Shown here: piece after piece, positions 26,519 through 36,300 of the stretch | Layout of the letters: each line of letters begins with the position of its first letter | Position numbering within the stretch: position 1 is the first letter of the stretch | From: Spirosoma linguale DSM 74 | Lineage (GTDB): Bacteria > Bacteroidota > Bacteroidia > Cytophagales > Spirosomataceae | Reading direction: 5' to 3' | Assembly (NCBI GenBank): GCA_000024525.1 | Contig: CP001769.1 | Location: 3,567,001 to 3,631,000 of the forward strand | DNA: 64,000 nt | Notes under the pieces: generated by a model | Seen by the model: the letters and a program-made list of their open reading frames with translations, nothing else | What the model was told of the DNA's origin: nothing | Database searches by the model: none | Made by a program: the position numbers and the translations under genes

Positions 26519-27580
26519 ATGAAAATTCTCATTACCGGCGGTGCCGGATTTGTTGGTGCATCGCTCGCCATTTCACTCAAACAGAACTATCCGCAGTATC
26601 AGATTTTTGCGCTTGATAATTTAAAACGACGGGGTTCGGAGCTGAGTCTGGCCCGGTTGAAAGCCGCTGGTATTGAGTTTCTGCACGGTGATATCCGGAA
26701 TAAAGAAGATTTTGATGCCCTGCCAGCGGTCGACACAGTAATCGAAGCCTCTGCTGAACCGTCCGTTCTGGCCGGTCTGGACGGCACCCCGGATTACCTG
26801 ATCAATACAAACCTGTTTGGCACGGTCAATTGCCTGAACTACGCACTGAAGCATAAAGCTAATTTTATCTTCCTGTCGACGAGCCGGGTTTACCCCATCA
26901 AAACCATTGAAACCCTCAATTTTGAGGAAGCCGACACGCGTTTTGTGCTGACCGACGACCAGCCTGTGCCAGGTGTGTCGTCTAAAGGCATCGCCGAAAA
27001 CTTCCCGCTCGATGGTGCCCGGTCGCTTTACGGCACTACCAAACTGGCATCGGAACTGCTGATTCAGGAGTATAATGAGTTTTACGGACTGAAAACAGTC
27101 ATTAACCGTTGTGGGGTGATTACCGGCCCCTGGCAGATGGGTAAGGTCGATCAGGGCGTGATGGTGCTCTGGATTGCCAAACACTTCTTCGAGCAGCAAC
27201 TGGCGTATATTGGGTACGGTGGAACGGGCAAACAAACCCGCGACATGCTCCACATCGCCGACCTTTACCGCCTGATCGACTGGGAATTACACCATTTAGA
27301 CGCTGTTGACGGTAAGATTCTGAACGCAGGTGGTGGTGTAGAAAGCAGCGCTTCCTTACAGGAGCTGACTAAAATCTGTCAGGAAGTAACGGGCAAAACG
27401 ATACCGATAAAAGAGGTAGCCGAGAACCGGGCCGCCGATATCCGACTCTACATTACCGACAATACCAACGTCACGAACTTAACGGGCTGGAAACCTGAAC
27501 TTGGCATCCGCGAAATCGTCACCGATATTCACGAGTGGCTAAAGGAAAACCGGGCCGCGCTGGAGCCAATTTTGAAATAG
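26519..27580 (+). CDS. NAD-dependent sugar-nucleotide epimerase/dehydratase
   Basis: This 353-residue extended-SDR enzyme has the NAD-binding G-G-A-G-F-V-G (residues 7-13), D-N-L-K-R-R-G-S-E near 33 and the catalytic Y-G-T-T-K near 170. The N-L-x-R-R-G-S-E stretch is typical of CDP-paratose 2-epimerase-like members, so a sugar-nucleotide substrate is likely, but the exact one is unclear. It is the second gene of the kup transcript (2 bp gap) and is followed by a strong terminator. Confidence 0.85.
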   Translation: MKILITGGAGFVGASLAISLKQNYPQYQIFALDNLKRRGSELSLARLKAAGIEFLHGDIRNKEDFDALPAVDTVIEASAEPSVLAGLDGTPDYLINTNLFGTVNCLNYALKHKANFIFLSTSRVYPIKTIETLNFEEADTRFVLTDDQPVPGVSSKGIAENFPLDGARSLYGTTKLASELLIQEYNEFYGLKTVINRCGVITGPWQMGKVDQGVMVLWIAKHFFEQQLAYIGYGGTGKQTRDMLHIADLYRLIDWELHHLDAVDGKILNAGGGVESSASLQELTKICQEVTGKTIPIKEVAENRAADIRLYITDNTNVTNLTGWKPELGIREIVTDIHEWLKENRAALEPILK

Positions 27581-27605
27581 TCAATTCACGTTCAAACCCC
27601 TTTAC

Positions 27606-27641
27606 AGCCCTCGATTCGTAGTTGAACCGGGGGCTTTTTTA
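27606..27641 (+). terminator. Rho-independent terminator after the epimerase gene
   Basis: AGCCCTCG (27606-27613) pairs with CGGGGGCT (27628-27635), one G-T pair, followed by a T-run at 27635-27640. Confidence 0.75.
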
Positions 27642-27781
27642 TATGTTGCTAAGTATGTCCGTTGGGTATAACCTTTAACTACGTCAAATGACCCATCCAG
27701 ATTAATCTACAAAACGAACCTCCTTAACGGTGCGCTTCTTCACAAGGTCAATGTGTTCAAACCAGAACGACAACTGAGGTA

Positions 27782-28495
27782 CTACAGCAATCCCTTAAAA
27801 ACCAGCGCATCCTGTCTCATCTGGCTGTTGTTAAAGAAAACATAAGCCCGTTGATCATCCGGTACCAATTCAGCCAGTTCCGTAAGCTCCTGCATATCAT
27901 ACGTATATCGCCACCCCTGTCGGCCGTGCAGCCGAAAGTAGCAGTGATCGGGCGTGGTGGTGGCCTGAACAAACGGGTCGACCACATGCCATAGTTGCAG
28001 ATCTTCGCATAAACCCTTAATCGTGTCTTTATCCCAGGGGCCTCTGGGCTCCCAGGCAAAGGTCAACCCAGACCGGTCAATATCGGAGAAGAAACGCGTT
28101 AGTTGCGCGATGTGCTGCGGTGTTTGGGTAAAGCTGGCCGGGCATTGGAACAGCACGGTTCGGGCGCGAAGTGCCTGCGCACACTGCCGCGTCACCTGCC
28201 AGGCGTGTTCAACGGTCGGCGTGGGCCGGAAAAAGCCCGCTTCGGCTCGTTCGGCGTCGGTAAGTGGCTTTTTTATTCGTTTATATGTGGGACTTTGCGC
28301 CGAATGTGTAATCAATTGCCAGGCCTTTAGCGTAAATTCGAAATCAGTCGGCACCTGATCGCGCCAACGAGCCAGGGTTGCGAGTTGTGGCGGCTGATAA
28401 AAAGTATGCTGCACCTCGACGCTGGAAAACTGTTGGGCATACACGTCTTTAGGAACGCCAAAACCGCAGGTACCGATTTGAAGAACTTCACTCAT
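27782..28495 (-). CDS. DUF72-domain protein (YecE-like)
   Basis: This 237-residue protein begins with I-G-T-C-G-F, has V-E-V-Q-H-T-F-Y-Q-P near residue 27 and F-E-F-T-L-K-A near 52, and later Y-F-R-L-H-G and V-F-F-N-N. This is the TIM-barrel-like DUF72 family, widely conserved but without a settled biochemical function. It is monocistronic, convergent to the epimerase gene and divergent from the mutarotase gene. Length is normal for the family. Confidence 0.9.
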   Translation of the reverse strand: MSEVLQIGTCGFGVPKDVYAQQFSSVEVQHTFYQPPQLATLARWRDQVPTDFEFTLKAWQLITHSAQSPTYKRIKKPLTDAERAEAGFFRPTPTVEHAWQVTRQCAQALRARTVLFQCPASFTQTPQHIAQLTRFFSDIDRSGLTFAWEPRGPWDKDTIKGLCEDLQLWHVVDPFVQATTTPDHCYFRLHGRQGWRYTYDMQELTELAELVPDDQRAYVFFNNSQMRQDALVFKGLL

Positions 28496-28674
28496 TGAAA
28501 ATACTATTGGTAAGCTGAGACCTCTCCATCTGATTGCAGCTAGTCAATCAGTATATGTAACGGTTTCATTTCTTACTGAAGATGAGAAAATGATCTTAAG
28601 GCCCGCATAATGAGCTACTGCTTACATATATGACCTTACATCACGTTTCTGAGCTACTCAAATTCAGCATGGTA

Positions 28675-29823
28675 ATGAAATTTCTTTATCCTACCCTCTT
28701 CTGCACGTTCGTGTTGGGCATCCTGTGTGGTTACGCCCGACCCAAGCCCACTCCACCGACAAAAAAAATGGCTGGTATTGAAAAAACACTCTTTGGAAAA
28801 TTCCCCGATGGTCGTGAAGCCGACCTGTTCACCCTCCGAAATGCGGCTGGCATGACCGTTAAAATCACTAATTATGGCGGGTATATCGTGTCGATGACAG
28901 CACCCGACAAATCAGGCAACTTTGAAGACATCATTCTGGGGATGCCCACCTTTGCCGATTACCTGAAAGGCACCCCTAGCCTGGGTCCAATTATTGGCCG
29001 GTTTGGCAATCGGATTGGCGGGGCTAAGTTCACACTGGATGGAAAGGAATATGTACTGGCCGCCAACAACCGGACTAATCACATTCACGGCGGACCCGCC
29101 GGGTTCGACAAGAAATTGTGGAATGCCACGCCTGTAGACGGGGATCAACCAATGCTCAAACTCACTTACACCTCCGCCGATGGTGAAGAAGGTTACCCCG
29201 GAAATTTGTCTGTACAGGTTGCTTATACCCTGCAAAAAGATAACTCCCTCCGCATTACCTATCTGGCAACTACCGATAAACCAACCGTGTTGAACCTGAC
29301 TAATCACGCCTACTTTAACCTGTCGGGCATGAAGCGGGATGTGCTGGGCTACGAGCTGATGATCAAAGCGAATTCGTATCTGCCCACCGACGCCCGCCAG
29401 ATTCCAACAGGCGAGATCCAGCCGGTAAAAGGAACCCCTTTTGACTTTACCATACCTACCGTAGTAGGTACCCGCATAAACGACACGACGAACGTTCAGA
29501 TCAAATATGGTTCGGGCTACGACCACTGCTGGGTACTTGACGGCCCCGCCAACAAACTCAGACTGGGGGCGACGGTACACGACCCGGAAAGTGGCCGACT
29601 CATGACGATGTACACTACCGAACCGGGGGTACAGGTTTATACGGCCAACCACCTGAACGGCCTGAAAGGAAAAGAAGGGGTTGCTTATACGAAACGCTTT
29701 GGTATTTGCCTCGAAACGCAACATTTTCCCGACTCACCCAACAAACCCAATTTCCCATCAACGGTTCTCCGGCCGGGCGAGACGTATCGAAGTACAACAG
29801 TCTACCACTTTTCGGCTAAATAG
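28675..29823 (+). CDS. galM: Aldose 1-epimerase (galactose mutarotase), exported
   Basis: This enzyme interconverts alpha and beta anomers of hexoses. It shows N-R-T-N-H-I-H-G-G and L-T-N-H-A-Y-F-N-L (catalytic and substrate-binding His) and the catalytic Glu in C-L-E-T-Q-H-F-P-D-S-P-N near the end. I chose ATG 28675 (M-K-F-L-Y-P-T-L-F), which starts directly with a signal peptide and gives 382 residues; the frame is open to an ATG at 28630. A signal peptide is common for Bacteroidota mutarotases that act on periplasmic sugars. It converges on an esterase gene across two strong hairpins. Confidence 0.9.
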   Translation: MKFLYPTLFCTFVLGILCGYARPKPTPPTKKMAGIEKTLFGKFPDGREADLFTLRNAAGMTVKITNYGGYIVSMTAPDKSGNFEDIILGMPTFADYLKGTPSLGPIIGRFGNRIGGAKFTLDGKEYVLAANNRTNHIHGGPAGFDKKLWNATPVDGDQPMLKLTYTSADGEEGYPGNLSVQVAYTLQKDNSLRITYLATTDKPTVLNLTNHAYFNLSGMKRDVLGYELMIKANSYLPTDARQIPTGEIQPVKGTPFDFTIPTVVGTRINDTTNVQIKYGSGYDHCWVLDGPANKLRLGATVHDPESGRLMTMYTTEPGVQVYTANHLNGLKGKEGVAYTKRFGICLETQHFPDSPNKPNFPSTVLRPGETYRSTTVYHFSAK

Positions 29824-29832
29824 TTTTTTTGT

Positions 29833-29917
29833 CGTAGGACTTTCGCTTAGATCCGTGCCACGGTTACCTCCTGAGTTATAGGGTAACCGTGGCACGGATC
29901 TAAGCGAAAGTCCTACG
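29833..29917. repeat. Perfect 36-bp inverted repeat (13-bp loop)
   Basis: Arms 29833-29868 and 29882-29917 are exact reverse complements, starting CGTAGGACTTTCGC. The repeat lies 9 bp after the mutarotase stop, between convergent genes. A short T-run (29824-29830) precedes it on the forward strand and so would follow it on the reverse strand. It may end leftward transcripts or be a repeated intergenic element. Confidence 0.85.
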
Positions 29918-29923
29918 TAAGTC

Positions 29924-29960
29924 AGTGGCTGACGCGAGTGCTACTGATGCGTCAGCCACT
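29924..29960. terminator. Second hairpin between convergent genes, 12-bp perfect stem
   Basis: AGTGGCTGACGC (29924-29935) pairs exactly with GCGTCAGCCACT (29949-29960) around a 13-nt loop. It lies 15 bp before the stop of the leftward esterase gene. No strong T-run on either strand, so a terminator role is only probable. Confidence 0.5.
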
Positions 29961-29975
29961 TCCTTACAAGACTAA

Positions 29976-31058
29976 TTACCGAAGATGTCGGGCGAAAACC
30001 GCTTTCGTGTGCTCCCACATGGCCGCCGATAAAACGTGGCCTTTACCGGCTTCTATAAAGGAGGTAAAGTTCTGAGATGCGCCCGCTTGATGGTAAGCCT
30101 TTTCAATGCGGATTAATCCACGTCGGACAGAATCGATAGGTGAGCCGCCATCCTCTTCGCCAAAATTCAGGTGCAGGGCTCTGGGAGCGATAAGTGCGGC
30201 AATATCAGGCGTATCACCGTACTGCGACCAACCCGGAACAAAATTGGGAAAGCAGTGTAGCAGATGCGCTTCTTCGATGGCTTCGTAGGTTGGCAGGCAG
30301 CAATTCCCAACAACGCATTTCAGCCGGGCGTCGAGCGGGGCCGCCAGCCAGGCGTGGGTTGAGCCCATAGAATGCCCGTAACAGCCAATTCGGGTAGATA
30401 TTACGTCCGGACGCCCGGACAGGTAGTCGATAGCCCGACGCATTTCCAGCACATTCTGCCAGGCCATACTACGTCCGCGTACTACCTGACGCAAAAACTC
30501 AAAACGCTCATAGTCGCCATCTTTTAGCTTGCCGGTCGGGTCCTGCCGTTCTTCGAAGCAAAGGGCATCGGGACACAAAACCACGTATCCTTCGCGAACC
30601 AGTGCCACGGCGGTATGATGCATGGGATTTCCGGCCAGCCCCGCCGGTTCCGACTTGCCCAGATGATACTCTCCATTATGCTGATGCCAAACGGCAATTC
30701 CCGGAGCCGGACGGGTAGCCGTTACGTGGTCCGGCACGAGTAACAAAGCTGGAACCCCTTCGTTCTGCCCAACCTGGTAAGTAATGGACTCGATCCGATA
30801 CCCCTCCTTCTGCATCGTCTCCCGAAGTACCGGCAGCAAAGGTACCGGGGCCGGAAACGGCCCGCCCAAACAGGTCTGATAGTGCTTGAGGAGTGTTTTT
30901 TTCGGTAGTGATCCAGCCTTAGCAGGTATATCCATGGTATAGGTTCCGGTTGCCGGTCCAGACATAGCGGTTAATGCGCTCAGGCCACCAATGAGCTGCG
31001 CCTTCATAAAATCCCGTCGGTTCGACGTCTGCTCTGGTGAAAAAGCATCCTGTTCCAT
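29976..31058 (-). CDS. Exported alpha/beta-hydrolase (dienelactone hydrolase/acetyl esterase-like)
   Basis: This 360-residue protein starts with a Tat-like signal: N-R-R-D-F-M-K at residues 13-19, then a hydrophobic stretch. The hydrolase fold shows the nucleophile elbow G-H-S-M-G near 227 and a late H in G-K-G-H-V near 340; the acid is probably in the E-E-D-G region near 297. This resembles the abhydrolase/AXE1-type esterases in carbohydrate-degrading loci. The substrate is unknown. It converges on the mutarotase gene and is downstream of, and co-oriented with, the membrane protein at 31093. Confidence 0.8.
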   Translation of the reverse strand: MEQDAFSPEQTSNRRDFMKAQLIGGLSALTAMSGPATGTYTMDIPAKAGSLPKKTLLKHYQTCLGGPFPAPVPLLPVLRETMQKEGYRIESITYQVGQNEGVPALLLVPDHVTATRPAPGIAVWHQHNGEYHLGKSEPAGLAGNPMHHTAVALVREGYVVLCPDALCFEERQDPTGKLKDGDYERFEFLRQVVRGRSMAWQNVLEMRRAIDYLSGRPDVISTRIGCYGHSMGSTHAWLAAPLDARLKCVVGNCCLPTYEAIEEAHLLHCFPNFVPGWSQYGDTPDIAALIAPRALHLNFGEEDGGSPIDSVRRGLIRIEKAYHQAGASQNFTSFIEAGKGHVLSAAMWEHTKAVFARHLR

Positions 31059-31092
31059 ACCTATGCATCAGTTAAATTCTACCGGGTTTGTA

Positions 31093-32823
31093 TTACTTCG
31101 GAACCGTCAACGATTGGCAACTGAATCGAACCGGTTGGTTTGGCAGTGAGGGTGTCAATACACCTACCTGATAACGACCCGGTGCCAGTACGATAGTAAG
31201 AATTTCTGAATGTGCCGATGTTACCGGTTTGTTCAGCCAGAAATTCCGAAACGTAAATGGCGTTTCAGACGCATATAGGATTGTGCGCCGGTCCGACTTA
31301 ACAACAATAGCCGCCTGGTCTAAACCCGTTGGGTATGCATTGGCCGCCGTGGCAGTCTTGTAAATCACCTCTCCTCCAGACAGGTCCATCGACAAACAGG
31401 AATCAGTCGTTACGGTGCTGTTCATCGACATCAATATCGGTTCAACCGGCGTAATATAGCTGTCGGGGTAATGGTATATACCCCGACTGACGGACTCGCG
31501 CATTATTGAGCGGGCCACTTCGGCAAATGGGGTTCCCCAGGTAGCACCCAGCCCAATATCATTATGTTTCTGGTTCATCGCACTGGTCAGCAACATCTGT
31601 TTTCGAAAGGCCATTTTGGGCCAGTAATACCCGTACGTAAACAGCCAGATCAGTATACCGCCGGCTAACCCGATACGAAGGCACCACTGCTGTGCCCGCC
31701 AGGTGACGCACTCACTCAATATATTGAGGTAGACGAGTGCCGTCAGGACAGCCGGGTAAATCATGTAATTGCTCACGACCATCACATCATAACCGTACCG
31801 AAGCCGCAGCAGGGCGATAATAGCCGCATTGCCGTAAAAGAAAACGTAGGCTCCGCTAAAAAACAACCGTCGCTTCTCCAAACGCTCGTCCACCCGTTGA
31901 GCGTTAACCGTCCACAAGTTTCGATTCATACGGTAAAGCAGACCTAACACCAGGGCGGCCAGCACCACACCACCCACCGTTGGGGGAGCGTACCGCCACA
32001 CGTTTTTGACGGCCGGGATAAAGTCGAACAGCCCCCCAGTGAACGTAAAAAAAGCAGCGATAGCCTGTAGCGGATGTGCCAGACTATAGGCTAAACTCTC
32101 GCCGGTACGGCTGGCGCTTTGAAAATTATAGAAATAGAGTACAACGGCCAGCACACTGCCAGCCAGCCAACCGGCCAGCTTATACCATTTTTTATGGAGA
32201 GCCAGCACTAATCCTCCAGCCACCCAGCCCATAAGGCCATTGCTCATGGACAGGGTCGCAAATACCTGCATGATTACCGCTCCGGCAAACTGGCTACGGC
32301 CAGACCTCGTCAGTAAGTACAGCGACGACAGTGTCAGGCAGATAACCACCGGATGCTGGAGCCCCGGTATAGACCACAGGCTCGTCAGGTAATACTGTGG
32401 TTGCAGCATCAGAAAAGGCACCGGTGCAAACAACAGCCACGACACCCGCATGGACCGAAACACGCGGCCGAACAAGGCCAGCGTACCCAGCATAAACAGC
32501 AACGCAATAAGAATAAGCCACCTAAAATTGACTTCTCCCGTCAGGTAATACATGGCGAGTGTAATCAGTTTGGCGACTACAATCCGATGCTCGTTGTTCG
32601 GGACAAAGATGTTATAGATTTTATCGGAAAGGTCGGCAGCATTGGTAAAAGCCAGAGTGAACCCCAGAAAAGCGTCAATATCATCGAACCAGGGCACGTT
32701 TACGGCATACGTCCATACAAAGAGAACAAAGCAGAAAATTGGTAACGTAATTAGTAGAGAAGCAACTTTCTGTAAACGGGGAGCAAGAGGACTTGTGATT
32801 GGTGCGGTAATCGTCGCAGACAT
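31093..32823 (-). CDS. Large multi-spanning membrane protein, paralogue of the protein at 8505
   Basis: This 576-residue protein has about eleven to twelve hydrophobic helices and a C-terminal soluble region of about 150 residues. W-F-D-D-I-D lies after helix 1, N-E-H-R-I-V-V-A-K follows, and the ordered motifs Q-P-Q-Y-Y, G-L-Q-H-P, Y-L-L-T-R and S-N-G-L match the protein at 8505-10349. The acidic DD in the first external loop suggests a GT-C-like enzyme, which is inference. The gene is divergent from the hybrid regulator at 33345. Confidence 0.7.
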   Translation of the reverse strand: MSATITAPITSPLAPRLQKVASLLITLPIFCFVLFVWTYAVNVPWFDDIDAFLGFTLAFTNAADLSDKIYNIFVPNNEHRIVVAKLITLAMYYLTGEVNFRWLILIALLFMLGTLALFGRVFRSMRVSWLLFAPVPFLMLQPQYYLTSLWSIPGLQHPVVICLTLSSLYLLTRSGRSQFAGAVIMQVFATLSMSNGLMGWVAGGLVLALHKKWYKLAGWLAGSVLAVVLYFYNFQSASRTGESLAYSLAHPLQAIAAFFTFTGGLFDFIPAVKNVWRYAPPTVGGVVLAALVLGLLYRMNRNLWTVNAQRVDERLEKRRLFFSGAYVFFYGNAAIIALLRLRYGYDVMVVSNYMIYPAVLTALVYLNILSECVTWRAQQWCLRIGLAGGILIWLFTYGYYWPKMAFRKQMLLTSAMNQKHNDIGLGATWGTPFAEVARSIMRESVSRGIYHYPDSYITPVEPILMSMNSTVTTDSCLSMDLSGGEVIYKTATAANAYPTGLDQAAIVVKSDRRTILYASETPFTFRNFWLNKPVTSAHSEILTIVLAPGRYQVGVLTPSLPNQPVRFSCQSLTVPK

Positions 32824-33344
32824 AGGAACGTTTTTTTAGCTTTTATAAGGCAAAAACAACAACTGACAACTGTTAACCTACCGAACCAGCCGTTGTATCC
32901 GTATTCCAACCTCCGCCTACTTAACTCCTGGCTAAATGCCCTGATGCGTATACTTTGTACAACCAGCGTCTATTGAACATACCAACTATCTATTGCTTAG
33001 CCAGTTAGAAAGTCATTACAGGCATGCCTTCAGTTGATTACAGCTCCCGGCAAGGAGTGTAATCACTTTCCGACGTTGAGCAGAGGAGCACAAATTTAGG
33101 TTATTCCAGATAAAGGTCCGTATAATTCGCCTGTTCGGGCAGCCTCATGAACTTTAGGGATGCTGTTACTCCCCCACGCTTATACAGGAGCCTAAGTAAC
33201 TACTATACCTGTTGACTATCTGCTGATTACTAAAAATTAGCCCTTATTAGATATCCTATATATACTAAATACTAAAAAATATTGATAGTAATACATCTAT
33301 AAACTATCTTTCTCAATAAGTTAACTAAAGACTTACGATAATCT
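32824..33344. other. Intergenic region upstream of the hybrid two-component gene
   Basis: About 520 bp between divergent genes. The last 110 bp is AT-rich and carries a good Bacteroidota promoter for the rightward gene. I found no open frame with coding features and no strong hairpin in the remainder. Confidence 0.5.
33282..33312 (+). promoter_or_regulatory. Bacteroidota-type promoter for the hybrid regulator
   Basis: A TTG at 33282-33284 is followed 20 bp later by TATCTTTC (33305-33312), one base off TAnnTTTG. The spacing fits the -33/-7 pattern known for Bacteroides promoters. The start codon is 32 bp downstream. Confidence 0.5.
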
Positions 33345-36300
33345 ATGAATGTCCAACGGATAACGTTGGTCGTTTTGCTATGGGTATACTTTACGTTGGC
33401 ATCCGCTCAGATCGTACAACGGCTTACCACAGCAACCGGCCTGCCTAACTCAACAATTACCGGACTGGTACAAGATCAGGCCGGATTCATCTGGGTTAGT
33501 ACTGCCGATGGGCTAGCACGCTACGACGGTCAGAACATCAGGGTTTTTCGTCGTGAGCAACAGGCAAACTCATTAACCGAGAATTCTATTGTTCACTTAC
33601 AAAAACTTACCGACGGCACTTTCCTCGTGCAGACACATGCGGGCAACTTTCAACGTTTCAATCCTGAAACGGAGCAGTTCAAAAAATTCTTACCGGTTCA
33701 GCAGCAGGGACAACAACGGATAGAAGATGGATTCGTGACTGCCGACGGAAACGGATTTTGGGCGCTGTGGCGGGGCATTAAAGTTCAGTACTACGACCTT
33801 AAACGGCACCATATCCGGCTCTGGACTGAACAGCAATTAGGCCCAAATACCCGGTTTATGGACTCCATGCTGCCTGCCTCAACGGGATACGTTTATGTGC
33901 ATAATCACCAGGGAATCGTTGAGATTAATTCGATTAACGGAACCCATCGGGAGTTTCCATTCCCGGGTCTGCTAACGCACTGGATGAGCCGCGCCATGTT
34001 AGCCCCAGACGGTGTCATCATGGCCGAACGGGCGAATGGCGATATACTGATTTTAGGCAGACACCACCTGCTGATTCTGAACCCAAAAACCGGCCGCTAT
34101 CAAAATGTGCCGATTCCAGACCCCGTTGTTCCTAAAGAAGGATATGGCATCCGGGTGCTGGCGGATGGAAATGTGTATGTAGGCGCTGGCCACCGACTCT
34201 ATCTCTTTACATCCGCCAACCAGTTTGAGTTGAAGTATGAACGGCCTAAAGGAACCCGACAAATACCGGCTTACACAATCCCGTACCTACTGGACCGCTC
34301 CGGGGTGTACTGGTTATTGACAGAAGACGGTATTGTTCAGGTCGACTCCCGCAAAGCGCCCTTCGAAGCCTATCGGTACGAGGTTGACTGGAAGACCGAT
34401 CTGTTGAAGAAGGTGCTTGGTATAACTCCACCTTCCTGGAAAGACTCCAGTGGCGACAGCTGGACACGATTTACCTATGACCTTAACAAACTTTGGTTCA
34501 TTGACGTCGCTTCGTTGTACCAGTGTGCCCCGCAGCAGCAGTTACGCCGAATATCCAGTGACTATACCGGCGACAGTTGCGCCTGCAAGATTACCTTAAA
34601 AATGGACCGGAGAGGTCATTTATGGATCTACGGGAATGCGAAAGGCGGGTTGATGGACATTGAGCCAACAACTCAAACCCGACGAATCTGGCAAAAGAGT
34701 TTTGTTCCTCTGACGTTTGTGAATCCCGGCCTCGATTTGTGTGACATTCAGCCCATGGGAAACACGGTCTGGATGGCTTCCTATCAGGGAAAAGGGTTGT
34801 ATAACTACTCTCTTGAGCAAAAAAAGATCGTCGCACAGCTGCTGCACGATCCTGCCGATAGCCACTCATTACCCAGCAATCAGCTACTCTGCCTACTGGC
34901 CGACCCCCAGCAGCCAGAAACAGTGCTGTGGCTGGGAACGGTAGATGCCGGGTTGGTCCGGTTTGATACAAAGACGGGTATTTTCCGAACCTTCACCCGG
35001 CAAACAGGCCTTCCGAACAACACCATCAATAGTTTACAGACCGATGAACAGGGTTTTATTTGGGCAGCGACCAACAACGGGTTGATACGCCTGAACCCCG
35101 ACACCTTTCAGATGCGCCTGTTCTCACGCGCCGATGGCTTGCAGGATGATGAATTTGTGTTTGCCGCGTCTACCCAATTACCCGATGGACGTCTGGCATT
35201 CGGTAGCCCGTCAGGTATGACAATTTTCAGGCCGGCCGCCATTCAGGAGGATACGTTTGCTCCACCGGTCGTTCTATCGGCCCTACGCATTAACAATGAA
35301 CTGGTAGAAGTCAACGACACCCTCCCCGTTTTATCAGAGCCGATCAATACGATTAAACGCCTGGTTCTCCGCTACAGCCAGAACTTTCTGACGTTCGAGT
35401 TTGCCGCTTTACAATTTAACAAGCCCGACAAGATTCACTACCGATACCGACTGACGGGCGTTGACCGGGACTGGGTCGATGCGGGAATCCGACATACGGC
35501 CAATTATACCCAACTCCGGCCGGGTAATTACCTGTTTGAGGTAATGTCTACCAATACAGATGGCCGGTGGAGCCGAAACACAAAACAATTGGCGATTCGC
35601 ATCATGCCCCCATTATGGGCGAGCTGGTGGGCTTACGTAGTATATATCCTCACATTTGGCGGGTGCCTGACTGGCCTTGTACGATTTCGAAATAAACAGC
35701 GCCATCAGAAACAGGAGGCCGCACAGCTTAAAACCCTGAACGAACTAAAAACGCGTTTTTTTGATAACATCACCCACGAGTTCAGGACACCTTTATCCCT
35801 CATTCTTTCGCCAACTGAAAAGTTGCTGAGTGAATCGAAACATGATGGGCCGACTCGCCAGGCACTGGCAACGATAAAACGGAACGGTACCCTGCTTCTG
35901 CGCCTGATCAATCAACTACTCGATTTATCGAAGCTGGAAGCGGGCGGCATGACCGTATCCCTGGTACGATGCAACATACCCCAATTTATCAGTCAGTTAG
36001 TTGAATCGTTTCGGCCAGTTGTAGTGCAAAAGGGCATTAAGTTGCTCGTTACGGTCGAAGAAAGCCAGCAGGAGCATCTGTTCGATATGGATAAGTGGGC
36101 AACCATTCTCACAAATTTGCTGTCCAATGCTCAGAAATTCACCAGTGCGGGCGGCTGCATAACGGTTACGGTAAGCAGCCCGGACGAACACTCCCGGTGT
36201 GTAACCATTTCGGACACCGGCATTGGGATACCGGCAGACAAACTGCCTTATATATTTGACCGTTTTTTTCAGATTGACGACACTCAAACCCGCGCTTACG

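Noticed and set aside
28912..29724. Reverse frame of 270 codons over the mutarotase gene
   Set aside because: Antisense to a gene with clear catalytic motifs; composition is that of a complement strand.
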